Below, piece by piece: positions 8,245-17,655 of a stretch of 64,000 nt of DNA. Under the pieces are notes generated by a model. It was not told where the DNA came from, did no database searches, and was given only the letters and a program-made list of their open reading frames with translations. Both the position numbers and the translations under genes were made by a program. Origin of the DNA: Micromonospora sp. C95 (GTDB lineage: Bacteria > Actinomycetota > Actinomycetes > Mycobacteriales > Micromonosporaceae); the NCBI RefSeq assembly GCF_018070465.1, contig NZ_JAGPXT010000025.1, positions 1 through 64,000 of the forward strand, given 5' to 3'. Each line of letters starts with the position of its first letter. The stretch's first letter is position 1.

Positions 8245-11200
8245 TCAGAGCACCGGGTTGGCGTCGGCGAGCAGCCCGTCGATCTCGGCGACCACCGCGC
8301 CCGGGTGATGGAACATCGGGTCGATCAACGACTCGCCCCGCCGGTCCAACGCACCCCAGTTCCCGGCGCTGTTGGTGGCCAGGAAGGCGACCGGGTGGAT
8401 CAGCAACGCCGGGTGCGCCGGCGCGACGATCACCTGCCCGCCACGGTCCACCACGCCCTTGCGGCCAGCCAGGTCCACCACGGCCAGCCCCTCCTCGGTG
8501 AAGCCGTCGACGTAGTGGCCGCCGGCGAGGGTGGTGTGGAAGCCGTGGTAGCGGGTCGGCACCACGATCCGGCCGGTGCGGTCGACGGCGCCCCAGCCCT
8601 CCCGGCGGACCACCGCCACACCCTTGTGGAAGGGCCGCACGTCGGCGAAACCCGGCGGCACCGCCACCGCACCGGTGGTGTCGACGGCGTGCCACCCGCT
8701 CTCGTCGCGCACCACCCACGCCAGCCCGTCGGAGAACGGCCGAGCCGCCAGGTAGGTGGGTTCGAGCACCGTCTCGCCGGCCAGGTTGATCAACGACCAC
8801 CGGTCGGTCTGCGGTCCGCGTACCCAGGCCAGGCCATCCCGGAACGGCTGTGCCTCCGCGTACGCGGCAGGCACCACCATGTCTCCCTCGGCGTCCGCGT
8901 AACCCCACAGGCCCTGGCCGCCGTCGCGAGCCGGCACCGGAGTCCGGTCGCGCTCCAACACCTCGTCCCAACTGCGCGGGTACGGCCCGAAGCCACCCTC
9001 CTCGGCTCGGGTGGCGACCGCGTCGAGGCCGGTCCGGACCCGGTCCAGCAACTCGGCGTCCTGCTCGCCGCGCAGGTCCAGAGCCCGCTCGAAGTGATGG
9101 CAGGCCTCGATCAGCCGGCCCTGGTCGTAGCAGCAGCGGGCGGCGTGCTCGTGCAGCGCGGCGCGGAGCCGGTCAGGTAGTTCGATCGAGTTGGCCTCCG
9201 CGAACAGCCGGTCGGCCTCGGCGAATTCGCCGCGCCAGCGCAGGACGTGGGCCAGCCGGGCCTGGGCGAGCGCGGCCCGGCGCAACTCCCCGGTCGCCTC
9301 GGCGTAGGTCAGCGCCATCCGGCCGTCGGCCAGCGCGTCGTCCAGGTCGTCGAGCACCCGCGAGGCCACCGCGCGCAGGCTCAGCAGCCGGGCGCGGGAC
9401 CGGTTGTCAAGCGCCGAGGCGAGCTTCTCGGTGAGCCGCTCCCGGACCTCCCGCAGCTCCTCCGGGTCGTCCACGACCTCCCGCAGAGTCACCGGGTCGA
9501 GACGCCAGCGGAAGCGGGCCAACACCTGTTCGGGATCGGCCGGTGCTTCCGGTACGGGCTCGTCGTCGGTCGCGCCCTCGGAGCCCTGCTCGTCGTCGGC
9601 CGGAGGTCCGGATTCCGCCGAGGTGCCGAGCATCGCCTCGACCGGGCCGCTGCCCTCGCCGACGTCACCGAACGAGGCGCTGGCGGCACGCTCGACGGCC
9701 TCGCCGGAGCGCCCGGTGCCACCGTCCGCGCCGGCGGTGGCCTCGTACCCGCTCTGGGGCTGGTCATCCGAGAGCGGAGGGCCGCCCGTCGGGGTGGGGG
9801 CCGGCGGCGCCGACACCGGCATGGCCGACACCGGCGCACCGAGGTCCGGCTCGCCGGGGTGTCCGGAGACCGGCGGTGCCGAAACGGGCGGCGCCGAGGT
9901 CGGCGGTGTCGAGGCATCCGGTGCGGGGACCGGCGGCTGCGAGACGGCGGGTGCGGAGGCCGGCGGCTCCGCGACGGGATACGCCAGGTCCGGCGGGGCC
10001 GGGGCGGCAGACGCCGAGACCGGCGACGCCGGGTCCGGCGGTCGGGCGGTCGGACGGTCGGGCGGTGACGGTGCGAACGGTGCGGAGTCGGGAGATGCCG
10101 GGGCGGGCGATGCGGGGGCAGCGTCGTCGTCGGGCGGTGTGCGGTAAGGGGGTGCCGGTCGGTCCGGTGCGGTGTAGGCGGGTGGCGCCGACACGGGCTC
10201 GGTGAGCGGATCGGGGCCGGTCGGTGCGGGCTGCTCCCGTGGCGGTGCGGCGGCGGGCGCGGCCTGCGCTGCGGCGGGCGGCTCGGCGGCGGGACCGAAC
10301 CAGCTCTGCGTGCCCTCGGCGGCGGGACGGGCGGGCGCGGACGGCTCGGACGCTGGCGGAACGTACCGGGTCGGCTGGCGGGCCGCCGGTGGCCGCAGCA
10401 CACCGGCGGCACTGTCGGCTCGCGCGTCCGGCGGCGGTCCGAGCGGTGCCGGATCGGCGACGGCCCCGGACATCCGCCCCGACGGCGCGGGCACGGGTGG
10501 CTGGCTGGGTGGTGCGGAGACCGGTCGGTGGGCCGGTGGTGCGGAGACGGGTGGCCGGCTGGGTGGTGCGGGGGCCGGTCGGTCGGCCGGCGGTGCGGAG
10601 CCCGGACGGGCCGGGGGCGGAGCGACGGGCGGTGCGGTGGCCACCGCGGGCGCCGGTGCCGGTGGTGGCGAGGCGACGACCGGTTGATCGTGCAGGGGAG
10701 CCGGACGGACCTGGTGCTCGTGCAACGGCGCGGGACGTACCTCGTGCTGGTGCAGCGGTGCCGGTCGGACGGCGTCCCCGGTCGGTGCCCGGTCGGCATC
10801 GGAGGCGGCGGCGGGCCGCTCCCGGCCCCGGCCGGGAAGGTCGGTCCGGTTGCGGTCGGGACGGCCGAGCGGAGCACGGTCCGGGGCCGGTCGGTAGTTC
10901 TCGTTGCGGTCCGCGACCGGCGCGGCGGGGCGAGGTTGTGGCGCGGGGTCGACCTCCGGCTGGAGGTGTTGCGGAGCAGGGGAGACCGGCCGGGCCCGGC
11001 CGGCTGCGGGGGAGACGGGACGGTCCCGCTCCGGGGCGGGTGAGACGGGATGGTCCGGCACCACCGACAGGTGACGGCGGCGCGGGTCCTGGTCGGGTGT
11101 CCCGGAGACGGGCCGCTCGGGGTCGGGCAGTGCAGCGGCCGGCCGGTCGACGAACCGCTCCGGTTCGGGACCGTCCGGTGGGCCGCTGGGTCGCCGGTCC

Positions 11201-12402
11201 TGCGGGGTCGGCCGCTGGTACTCACGATGGTCCCGCCCGCTGCTCGGCCGCAGTGGTCCGGGTGCCGGCCAGGGCAGGTCGCCGCGGGGCGGAGCACCGT
11301 ACGCCTGCTGATCCGGCGTCGGCGGCTCCGGGCGACCCGGCCGGCGGTTCCGGTCCGGGCGGACCCACTCGTCGGACGCGGTACGGGCCGGCTCGTCGTC
11401 GACGTAGCCGTCCGGGTACGGCGCGGCGTCCGGGTCGCCGCCGCCGACAAAGTCGCTTCGGTAGCCGTCGACCACCGGGCCGTCGGCGCGGGCCGGCTGC
11501 CCGGGGTGGTGACTCCACTGGTAGCGGGGGCGCTGGGAGATGTCCTCGGGTGACCGGCGGTCGACACCGGCGGTCGGGCGGTGTGCGGCGGTGGGCCGAG
11601 GCGTCTCCTCGTCCGTCTCCGCCACCCAGCCGGGTTCCGGGCGGGCGGCCGGGGACACCGGTGCCCCGCGCCGGTACTCGTCCCGACCGGTCGGCTCGGC
11701 GCGGCGGCGCGGCCGGTCCGCGTACGGCTCGGGCTCGCGCTGGCCCCGTCGCTCCGGTTCGGGTCGTGGATACCGGTCGTCGCGCCGATCCGGGTCACGT
11801 CGTTCGGGCTCCCGGCGGGCGTGCCGCTGCGGGTCGCGTCGCGCGTACCGGTCGGGCTCGCGCTGGTCGCGAGCGCGGTCCGGGTCGCGCCGGTCGGATT
11901 CGCGCTGGTCTCGGCGGTCCAGGTACCGGTCCGGGTCGCGTTGGTCGCGGCGCGGTGGCGCGCCGGCGGCCTGCGGTCCGAAGTCCGACCAGACGACCCC
12001 GTCGCGGCCCCGGGCAGCATCGCCGTACGGCGAGCGCCGCCCCTCGGGCCGTGCCCGCTCGGTCCGGGAGCCGGGTGGCACCGACCGGTCGTACGGTTGC
12101 GAACCGTTCGGGCTCTCGGTGGGTCGACGGTCCGGGATCTCGTGCCGACCCGGCCAGCCGTCCGGCTCCTCGTCCCAGGACCGTCCGGTGTACGTGCCGT
12201 CGGGTCGGGTCGGCGCGAGTGGCGGCACCTCGGCACGTCCGACGGCGCTCGCGCGACCTCGTGCGGGCGGCGGCTGGTGCTCGACCCCGATGTCACCCGG
12301 GTAACGCTGGCCAGGGAACTGCGGCTGCCATTCGCTCGTCGGCTCGACGACCCAGGATGGCTCGGCGGGATCGTGCCACCGGTCGGCGTAGCCGCGACTC
12401 AT
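8245..12402 (-). CDS. Giant disordered protein with TPR-like middle and C-terminal WG repeats
   Basis: A 1385-residue protein in three parts. Residues 1-950 are low complexity: first Arg/Asp/Glu/Pro-rich (repeats such as RREPERRDPDRRDDR), then Pro/Ala/Ser-rich with many PVSAPP-type units, including three APLHxHxVRP copies near residues 550-575. Residues 957-1130 are helical and TPR-like. Residues 1135-1385 contain WG repeats (LWGYADAEGD, GWGAVDRTGRIVV, NWGALDRRGESLIDP), a beta-rich module of unknown ligand. No signal peptide or membrane helix is seen. The start ATG at 12400-12402 begins MSRGYADRWHDP; the ribosome site is weak (GGTCCGGCGG). Function unknown; a scaffold or regulatory role is a guess. 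Confidence 0.85.
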   Translation of the reverse strand: MSRGYADRWHDPAEPSWVVEPTSEWQPQFPGQRYPGDIGVEHQPPPARGRASAVGRAEVPPLAPTRPDGTYTGRSWDEEPDGWPGRHEIPDRRPTESPNGSQPYDRSVPPGSRTERARPEGRRSPYGDAARGRDGVVWSDFGPQAAGAPPRRDQRDPDRYLDRRDQRESDRRDPDRARDQREPDRYARRDPQRHARREPERRDPDRRDDRYPRPEPERRGQREPEPYADRPRRRAEPTGRDEYRRGAPVSPAARPEPGWVAETDEETPRPTAAHRPTAGVDRRSPEDISQRPRYQWSHHPGQPARADGPVVDGYRSDFVGGGDPDAAPYPDGYVDDEPARTASDEWVRPDRNRRPGRPEPPTPDQQAYGAPPRGDLPWPAPGPLRPSSGRDHREYQRPTPQDRRPSGPPDGPEPERFVDRPAAALPDPERPVSGTPDQDPRRRHLSVVPDHPVSPAPERDRPVSPAAGRARPVSPAPQHLQPEVDPAPQPRPAAPVADRNENYRPAPDRAPLGRPDRNRTDLPGRGRERPAAASDADRAPTGDAVRPAPLHQHEVRPAPLHEHQVRPAPLHDQPVVASPPPAPAPAVATAPPVAPPPARPGSAPPADRPAPAPPSRPPVSAPPAHRPVSAPPSQPPVPAPSGRMSGAVADPAPLGPPPDARADSAAGVLRPPAARQPTRYVPPASEPSAPARPAAEGTQSWFGPAAEPPAAAQAAPAAAPPREQPAPTGPDPLTEPVSAPPAYTAPDRPAPPYRTPPDDDAAPASPAPASPDSAPFAPSPPDRPTARPPDPASPVSASAAPAPPDLAYPVAEPPASAPAVSQPPVPAPDASTPPTSAPPVSAPPVSGHPGEPDLGAPVSAMPVSAPPAPTPTGGPPLSDDQPQSGYEATAGADGGTGRSGEAVERAASASFGDVGEGSGPVEAMLGTSAESGPPADDEQGSEGATDDEPVPEAPADPEQVLARFRWRLDPVTLREVVDDPEELREVRERLTEKLASALDNRSRARLLSLRAVASRVLDDLDDALADGRMALTYAEATGELRRAALAQARLAHVLRWRGEFAEADRLFAEANSIELPDRLRAALHEHAARCCYDQGRLIEACHHFERALDLRGEQDAELLDRVRTGLDAVATRAEEGGFGPYPRSWDEVLERDRTPVPARDGGQGLWGYADAEGDMVVPAAYAEAQPFRDGLAWVRGPQTDRWSLINLAGETVLEPTYLAARPFSDGLAWVVRDESGWHAVDTTGAVAVPPGFADVRPFHKGVAVVRREGWGAVDRTGRIVVPTRYHGFHTTLAGGHYVDGFTEEGLAVVDLAGRKGVVDRGGQVIVAPAHPALLIHPVAFLATNSAGNWGALDRRGESLIDPMFHHPGAVVAEIDGLLADANPVL

Positions 12403-12845
12403 CCGCCGGACCTGTCGCTACGGCCGGGACGCCGGCAGGCGGCACACGTCGCGACACGAGCTGTGGCCGGTCCGACGGACCGGCGACGATCGGGCCTTTC
12501 GCCACGGCCCGTGCCGCAACCCAGGGCCGGCGCCCGCTCGCTCACGGTCGCGCCCCGGTGGTCGGCTCGCGTCCGCTCGCTCACGGCGATGTCACCTCGT
12601 CGGAAATGGTCGCGCTGGGCACCCCGGAGGCCGGCGAAATCGCTCGTCCGGGCACCGAATGGCTGCGCATGGAGGGTAACGGCGCGGGCTCGGTCACCGC
12701 CACTGCGGCACCCTCGTCAACCCAAACGTTATCCTATTGATCCGGACATTTATCCCTATGCCGGTATCGGACTTCCGACGCTGCCGCACCCACCGTCAGC
12801 CGCTCGTCGCATTCGCCCGCGGCCCGGCGGTGGCCGGGCTCGCGG
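12403..12845. other. Gene-poor stretch upstream of the WG-repeat gene
   Basis: 443 bases with no convincing gene. It holds a local A/T-rich island at about 12723-12770, the most likely promoter area for the leftward giant gene, including TAGGATAACG on the minus strand near 12725-12740 as a possible -10 region. Short direct repeats reading CGCTCGCTCACGG occur near 12535 and 12575. Small open frames here have no family resemblance. Confidence 0.5.
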
Positions 12846-13451
12846 TCAGACCTGGTCGCCGATGGCGACCCGTGGCTCCGGCGTACGCAGCTTGCGGAAG
12901 GTGATCGCCCGCATGATCGCGTAGAGGTACAGCGACCCCATCCGTTGGGTGGACTTCGGGAACCGCTCACGGACCAGCTTCTTGATCTTGCGCGAGATGA
13001 GCACCGAGTCGACCACCACGCCCAGCGCCAGCGCACCCCAGAGCAGGTTGGAGGCCAACCGGATCACCGGGGGCATCGCCTGGTTCGAGCCGATCAGCAC
13101 CACCAGTGCCCCGCCGAAGAACCAGGTGCCGACCGTACGCCGGGAGTCGACCACGTTGCGGGCCAGCAGCCGCTCCGGCCCCCGGTCCCGGGGACCGCCC
13201 TCCCGCCGGAACTCCGCGGCCGTCTCGGCGCGACGCTGCCGGCGCAGCGTCTTCGCCTCGTCCTTGCTCAGCGGCTTCGTCGCCCCGGCGGGTCGACGCC
13301 CGGTGACGGGCCGCTTCGGCGTCTGGCGACCCTTGGCCGGGGTGTAGGCACGGGACCGGGCGGCCTCGGCCTCCTCCTCCTGCGCCGGGGTCAGCGGCTC
13401 GGTGGCGGGATCGGCGAGGTCGGCGGACTTGCGACGAAACAGCGACGGCAC
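12846..13451 (-). CDS. DUF3043 membrane protein
   Basis: A 201-residue protein with a charged N-terminal half (RRKSADLADP at the start, then Arg/Lys-rich to residue 95) and two membrane helices at about 108-150 (GTWFFGGALVVLIGSN and LLWGALALGVVVDSVLI), followed by the basic segment SRKIKKLVRERFP. This is the DUF3043 layout. I start it at the GTG at 13449-13451, which gives the family-like VPSLFRRKSADL start; no clear Shine-Dalgarno is seen, so a leaderless message is possible. In M. tuberculosis the homologue (Rv2206, as I recall) also sits beside the cobT/cobS genes. Function unknown. Confidence 0.85.
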   Translation of the reverse strand: MPSLFRRKSADLADPATEPLTPAQEEEAEAARSRAYTPAKGRQTPKRPVTGRRPAGATKPLSKDEAKTLRRQRRAETAAEFRREGGPRDRGPERLLARNVVDSRRTVGTWFFGGALVVLIGSNQAMPPVIRLASNLLWGALALGVVVDSVLISRKIKKLVRERFPKSTQRMGSLYLYAIMRAITFRKLRTPEPRVAIGDQV

Positions 13452-13530
13452 GCGGCAAGGGTAGCCAACGCCGCGCGCCCGCCGCACATCGCGGTGCGGC
13501 GAACGCGCGGCGGGCGGCGTCGCGGACCGA

Positions 13531-14886
13531 CTACGGTCGTTCCACGTGCGCGCCCAGGTCGGCGAGCTTGGCCTCGAAGTCCTCGTAGCCCCGGTTGATC
13601 AGGTCGACGCCGTAGACCCGGGAGGTGCCCTCGGCGGCGAGCGCGGCGATCAGGTGGCTGAAGCCCGCCCGCAGGTCGGGAATGACCAGGTCGGCGGCGT
13701 GCAGCTTGCTCGGACCGGCGATCACCGCGGAGTGCTTGAAGTTGCGCCGGCCGAAGCGGCACGGGGTGCCGCCCAGGCAGTCCCGGTACACCTGGATGTT
13801 CGCGCCCATCGAGTTCAGCGCCTCGGTGTAGCCGAGCCGCTGCTCGTAGACCGTCTCGTGGACGATGGACAGGCCGCGAGCCTGGGTCAGGGCGACCACC
13901 AGCGGCTGCTGCCAGTCGGTCATGAAGCCCGGGTGCACGTCGGTCTCCAGCGCGGTGGCCTGGAGTTCGCCGCCCGGGTGCCAGAAGCGGATGCCGCCCT
14001 CCTGCCCCGGCTGTCCCAGCCGAGGGGGACGGGTGTCGGTCACCTCGTACTCGCCGCCGACCGAGCGGAAGACGTTCAGGAAGGTCATCATGTCGGCCTG
14101 CTCGGCACCGAGCACCTCGACGTGACCCCGGGTGGCAAGCGCCGCCGCCGCCCAGCTCGCCGCCTCGATCCGGTCCGGGATCGGCCGGTGGGTGTAGCCG
14201 TGCAGTTTCGGTACGCCCTGGATCTCGATCACCCGGTCGGTGTGCACCTTGATGATCGCGCCCATCTTCTGCAGGACACAGATCAGGTCGACGATCTCCG
14301 GCTCCACCGCCGCGTTGCGCAGCTCGGTGACCCCCTCGGCCATCACCGCGGTCAGCAGCACCTGCTCGGTCGCGCCCACACTCGGGTAGGGCAGCGCGAA
14401 CTTGGTGCCGTGCAGCCCGTTCGGCGCGGACAGGTGCAGCCCTTCGGGGGTCTTGTCGACGGTCGCACCGAACTCCCGCAGCGCCTGCAGGTGGAAGTCG
14501 ATCGGCCGGGGCCCGATGTGGCAGCCGCCGAGGTCCGGAATGAAGGCGTGCCCGAGGCGGTGCAGCAGCGGCCCGCAGAACAGGATCGGGATCCGGCTGG
14601 AGCCGGCGTGCACGTTGATCTGATCGGTGCTGGCGCTCTCCACGTTGGCCGGGTCGAAGACCAGCTCACCGTCCTCGCCGCCGTCGGTGACCTTGACCCC
14701 GTGCAGCCCGAGCAGACCCCGGACGACCTCGACATCGCGGATCTTCGGCACGTCGAACAGCCGGCTCGGGCTGTCGCCGAGCAACGCGGCGACCATCGCC
14801 TTGGAGACCAGGTTCTTCGCACCGCGCACGCGGATCCGCCCTTGCAGCGGCGTGCCTCCGTGTACGACCAGGATGTCGTCGGTCAA
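13531..14886 (-). CDS. murA: UDP-N-acetylglucosamine 1-carboxyvinyltransferase MurA
   Basis: MurA transfers enolpyruvate from PEP to UDP-GlcNAc, the first committed step of peptidoglycan synthesis, in the cytoplasm. The 451-residue product has the catalytic-loop motif GGCHIGPRPIDFHL with Cys122, matching the fosfomycin-targeted Cys of MurA, the RGAKN motif at 21-25 and the late RAGFSHLIAALAAEG segment. I start it at a TTG (14884-14886) because a perfect GGAGG lies 5 bases upstream and the product then begins TDDILVVHGG like other actinobacterial MurA; starts further upstream add up to 39 arginine-rich residues. Actinobacteria often have two MurA paralogues, so this may be one of a pair. Confidence 0.9.
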   Translation of the reverse strand: MTDDILVVHGGTPLQGRIRVRGAKNLVSKAMVAALLGDSPSRLFDVPKIRDVEVVRGLLGLHGVKVTDGGEDGELVFDPANVESASTDQINVHAGSSRIPILFCGPLLHRLGHAFIPDLGGCHIGPRPIDFHLQALREFGATVDKTPEGLHLSAPNGLHGTKFALPYPSVGATEQVLLTAVMAEGVTELRNAAVEPEIVDLICVLQKMGAIIKVHTDRVIEIQGVPKLHGYTHRPIPDRIEAASWAAAALATRGHVEVLGAEQADMMTFLNVFRSVGGEYEVTDTRPPRLGQPGQEGGIRFWHPGGELQATALETDVHPGFMTDWQQPLVVALTQARGLSIVHETVYEQRLGYTEALNSMGANIQVYRDCLGGTPCRFGRRNFKHSAVIAGPSKLHAADLVIPDLRAGFSHLIAALAAEGTSRVYGVDLINRGYEDFEAKLADLGAHVERP

Positions 14887-14891
14887 CGCAA

Positions 14892-14896
14892 CCTCC
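14892..14896 (-). promoter_or_regulatory. Ribosome binding site deciding the TTG start of murA
   Basis: On the minus strand GGAGG lies five bases before the TTG at 14884-14886. No upstream ATG or GTG in the frame has a comparable site, so it fixes the murA start. Confidence 0.6.
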
Positions 14897-15113
14897 AGCG
14901 CGTGCGTGCTGCCGTTTCGATGGATGGACACCACCGGTCTCGCTACCCGGGGTGCGACCGCGCGCAAACGCCCGCGCCCGCGTGTGTCGTCGCCCGGCAG
15001 CATAGCCCTCCGTGATGAGAATGGATCCGGTCACACCGCCTCGGAGGGCATTTATCGGTGATCCGGCACTTTCGCGTACACCGGACGTCACTGAGCGTGA
15101 GGGTCGGTCGAGG

Positions 15114-16298
15114 TCAGGCGCCGGGCAGCGCGAGCATCTGGTCCAGCGCCACCCGGGCGTGGTGCGCGGTGTCGGCGTCGACCGTGATCCGGTTGACCAC
15201 CCGCCCGGCGACCAGCTCCTCAAGCGCCCAGACCAGGTGCGGCAGATCGATGCGGTTCATCGTCGAGCAGTAGCAGACCGCGCGGTCCAGAAACATGATC
15301 TGCTTGTCGGGGTGGGCCAGCGCGAGCCGGCGGACCAGGTTCAGCTCGGTCCCGACGGCCCAGGCGGAGCCGGCCGGGGCGGCCTCGATGGTCCTGATGA
15401 TGTACTCCGTCGATCCGACCAGGTCGGCGGCCTGCACCACCTCGTGCCGGCACTCCGGGTGCACCAGCACGTTCACCCCCGGCACCCGCTGCCGCACGTC
15501 GTTGACGCTGTCGAGGGTGAACCGGCCGTGCACCGAGCAGTGCCCGCGCCAGAGGATCATCTTCGCCGCGCGCAGCTGCTCGGCGGTGAGCCCGCCGCCC
15601 GGCTTGTGCGGGTCGTACAGGACGCAGTCGTCCAGGGCGAAGCCCATCTCCAGCACGGCGGTGTTGCGGCCCAGGTGCTGATCGGGCAGGAAGAGCACCT
15701 TCTCGCCCTGCTCGTACGCCCACTCCAGGGCCCGCTTCGCGTTCGACGAGGTGCAGACCACACCGCCGTTGCGCCCGACGAAGCCCTTGATGTCCGCCGA
15801 GGAGTTCATGTAGGTGACCGGTACGGTGTGCTCCGCCAGGCCCAGCTCGGTGAGCACGTCCCAGGCGTTCTCGACCTGTGGCAGCGCAGCCATGTCGGCC
15901 ATCGAGCAGCCGGCGGCCAGGTCGGGCAGCACGACCTGCTGCGCGTCCGAGGTGAGGATGTCCGCGCTCTCGGCCATGAAGTGCACGCCGCAGAAGACGA
16001 TGTACTCGGCCTGCGGCCGGGCTGCGGCCTCGCGGGCCAGCTTGAACGAGTCGCCGGTCACGTCGGCGAACTGGATCACCTCGTCGCGCTGGTAGTGGTG
16101 ACCCAGCACGAAGACCCGGTCGCCGAGGGCGGCCTTGGCCGCCGTCGCGCGGGCCACCAGGTCGGGATCGCTCGGTGCCGGCAGGTCACCCGGACACTCC
16201 ACGCCACGTTCGGTGGCGGGGTCGCTGCCGCGGCCGAGGAGCAGCAGCGCAGTGGCGGTGTTGGAGGGCTCAACCCAGGTCGACGTCACGTCCTCCAT
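15114..16298 (-). CDS. nadA: Quinolinate synthase NadA
   Basis: NadA condenses iminoaspartate with dihydroxyacetone phosphate to quinolinate in de novo NAD synthesis and carries a [4Fe-4S] cluster. The 394-residue product has the three expected cluster cysteines, in FCGVHFMAES, HPECRHEV and AVCYCSTMN, and the HHYQRDEVIQFAD substrate motif near residue 70. The start is the ATG at 16296-16298, which begins about 50 residues before the conserved core. nadB and nadC are not adjacent, so the pathway is split on this chromosome. It is divergent from the glycerate kinase gene, with 59 bases between them. Confidence 0.94.
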   Translation of the reverse strand: MEDVTSTWVEPSNTATALLLLGRGSDPATERGVECPGDLPAPSDPDLVARATAAKAALGDRVFVLGHHYQRDEVIQFADVTGDSFKLAREAAARPQAEYIVFCGVHFMAESADILTSDAQQVVLPDLAAGCSMADMAALPQVENAWDVLTELGLAEHTVPVTYMNSSADIKGFVGRNGGVVCTSSNAKRALEWAYEQGEKVLFLPDQHLGRNTAVLEMGFALDDCVLYDPHKPGGGLTAEQLRAAKMILWRGHCSVHGRFTLDSVNDVRQRVPGVNVLVHPECRHEVVQAADLVGSTEYIIRTIEAAPAGSAWAVGTELNLVRRLALAHPDKQIMFLDRAVCYCSTMNRIDLPHLVWALEELVAGRVVNRITVDADTAHHARVALDQMLALPGA

Positions 16299-16333
16299 GG
16301 TCCCACAGCGCGACCGTGGTGCCGCCCGTGCCG

Positions 16334-16349
16334 GTGTGGGCTGCCACAC
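16334..16349. promoter_or_regulatory. Inverted repeat in the nadA/glycerate kinase intergenic region
   Basis: GTGTGG-GCTG-CCACAC: six-base arms around a four-base spacer, 9 bases before the glycerate kinase start in the 59-base divergent gap. It may be an operator, but short GC-rich palindromes are common in such DNA. Confidence 0.3.
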
Positions 16350-16357
16350 TGCCAGGC

Positions 16358-17497
16358 ATGCGCGTACTGCTCTGCCCGGACAAGTTCGCCGGTACGCTCC
16401 CGGCCCCGCAGGTCGCCGCCGCGGTGGCCGAGGGCTGGCGGGAGGTGGCACCCGGCGACGACCTGCTGGTCAGGCCGTTGGCCGACGGGGGGCCGGGCTT
16501 CCTCGACGTGCTCGCCGAGGCGCTGCCCGGCCGGCGGGTGCCGGTGTCGACGACCGATCCACTGGGCCGGCCGGCCACCGGTGAGATGCTGCTCACCGAC
16601 GGGGGTGCGGTCGCCTGGCTGGAGAGCGCGCAGGCCTGCGGGCTGCACCTGCTCACCGCCGGCGAGCGTGACCCGCTGGCCACCACGTCGTACGGCCTGG
16701 GTCTGCTGATCGCCGCCGCGGTCGAGGCCGGGGCGCGCACGGTGGTGGTCGGGCTCGGCGGCTCGGCGACGAACGACGGCGGCGCGGGAATGCTCGCCGC
16801 CCTGGGCGCGGTGGCGCTGGACGGCACCGGCGCGGCCCTGCCGTACGGCGGTGCGGCGCTGACCGCGGCGGCGAAACTCGACGGGACGCCCCGGTTGCGG
16901 GACGCCCGGCTGATCGCGGCCACCGACGTCGACAACCCGCTGCTCGGGCTGCACGGCGCGAGCAACGTCTTCGGGCCGCAGAAGGGCGCAGACCGGGCCG
17001 ACGTGCTGCTGCTCGATGCCGCGCTCGGGCGTTGGGCCGAGGTGCTGGAGCGGGACCTGCCCGGCTGCCCCAGCGGGCTGGGCGCGCTGCCCGGTGGCGG
17101 CGCTGCCGGCGGCGTCGGTGCCGGGCTGCTGGCCCTGGGCGGGCGGTGCGAGTCCGGCATCGGGCTGGTCAGCCGAGCCGTCGAACTGGACACCGTGCTC
17201 GACGAGGTCGATCTGGTAGTCACCGGGGAGGGCAGATTCGACCACCAGTCGCTGCGCGGCAAGGTGGTGGCCGGAGTGGCCGGCGCCGCGCGTGACCGGG
17301 GGGTACCCTGCGTCGTGCTCGCCGGGCAGGTCAGCACCGGGCGGCGGGAGGCGGCGTCGGTCGGGGTGACCGACGCTTACAGCCTGGTGGAGCACTTCGG
17401 CGGTGAGGAGCGCGGCGGGTTGGCCGCCGCCCTGGAGCGCCCGGCGCAAGGGCTGCGGGAGCTCGGCGCCCGGCTGGCCCGGCAGTGGAGCCGCTGA
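16358..17497 (+). CDS. Glycerate kinase (GlxK/GarK family)
   Basis: A 379-residue kinase phosphorylating D-glycerate, probably to 2-phosphoglycerate, linking glyoxylate/serine breakdown to glycolysis. Family signatures are the CPDKFAGTL start at residues 6-14, PLADGGPGFLDVL near 42, VGLGGSATNDGGAGMLAALG near 130-150 and the phosphate-binding GALPGGGAAGGVGAG near 245. The ATG start gives a product matching the usual family length. The gene keeps its neighbourhood beside the HesB/ErpA gene, as in mycobacteria (Rv2205c-Rv2204c by recollection). Confidence 0.9.
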   Translation: MRVLLCPDKFAGTLPAPQVAAAVAEGWREVAPGDDLLVRPLADGGPGFLDVLAEALPGRRVPVSTTDPLGRPATGEMLLTDGGAVAWLESAQACGLHLLTAGERDPLATTSYGLGLLIAAAVEAGARTVVVGLGGSATNDGGAGMLAALGAVALDGTGAALPYGGAALTAAAKLDGTPRLRDARLIAATDVDNPLLGLHGASNVFGPQKGADRADVLLLDAALGRWAEVLERDLPGCPSGLGALPGGGAAGGVGAGLLALGGRCESGIGLVSRAVELDTVLDEVDLVVTGEGRFDHQSLRGKVVAGVAGAARDRGVPCVVLAGQVSTGRREAASVGVTDAYSLVEHFGGEERGGLAAALERPAQGLRELGARLARQWSR

Positions 17498-17560
17498 CTG
17501 CTGACCCGGGTCGTACCGAGTGCCTGGTCACGCCGCCGGGTGGCACGGCCACCGGCGGCC

Positions 17561-17566
17561 TACAAT
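17561..17566 (+). promoter_or_regulatory. Possible -10 element for erpA
   Basis: TACAAT is a near-consensus -10 hexamer 90 bases before the erpA start in otherwise very GC-rich DNA. No good -35 hexamer is seen at 17-18 bases upstream (GGGTGG), so this is tentative. Confidence 0.35.
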
Positions 17567-17655
17567 CAGAAGCTGGACCACTGTGGGAATCGCTGACCGG
17601 CGGCTGACGTTGGCCAGAGGAGGACCACACCGACGCGCCGCAGGGAGAATTCCAC

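Noticed and set aside
12399..12584. 61-codon minus-strand frame overlapping the start of the WG-repeat gene by four bases
   Set aside because: The overlap looks operon-like, but the sequence is Arg/Gly/Ala-rich with an internal near-repeat and no recognisable fold or ribosome site.
10224..12740. Long plus-strand frames opposite the disordered part of the WG-repeat gene
   Set aside because: The disordered region makes it harder to tell strands apart, but the minus frame continues into TPR-like and WG domains and the plus frames end without any domain.
15005..15049. Terminator of nadA or Zur/Fur box before murA
   Set aside because: GCCCTCCG and CGGAGGGC are complementary but 29 bases apart with no good inner stem, and the AGAATGGATCC area matches metal-repressor boxes poorly.
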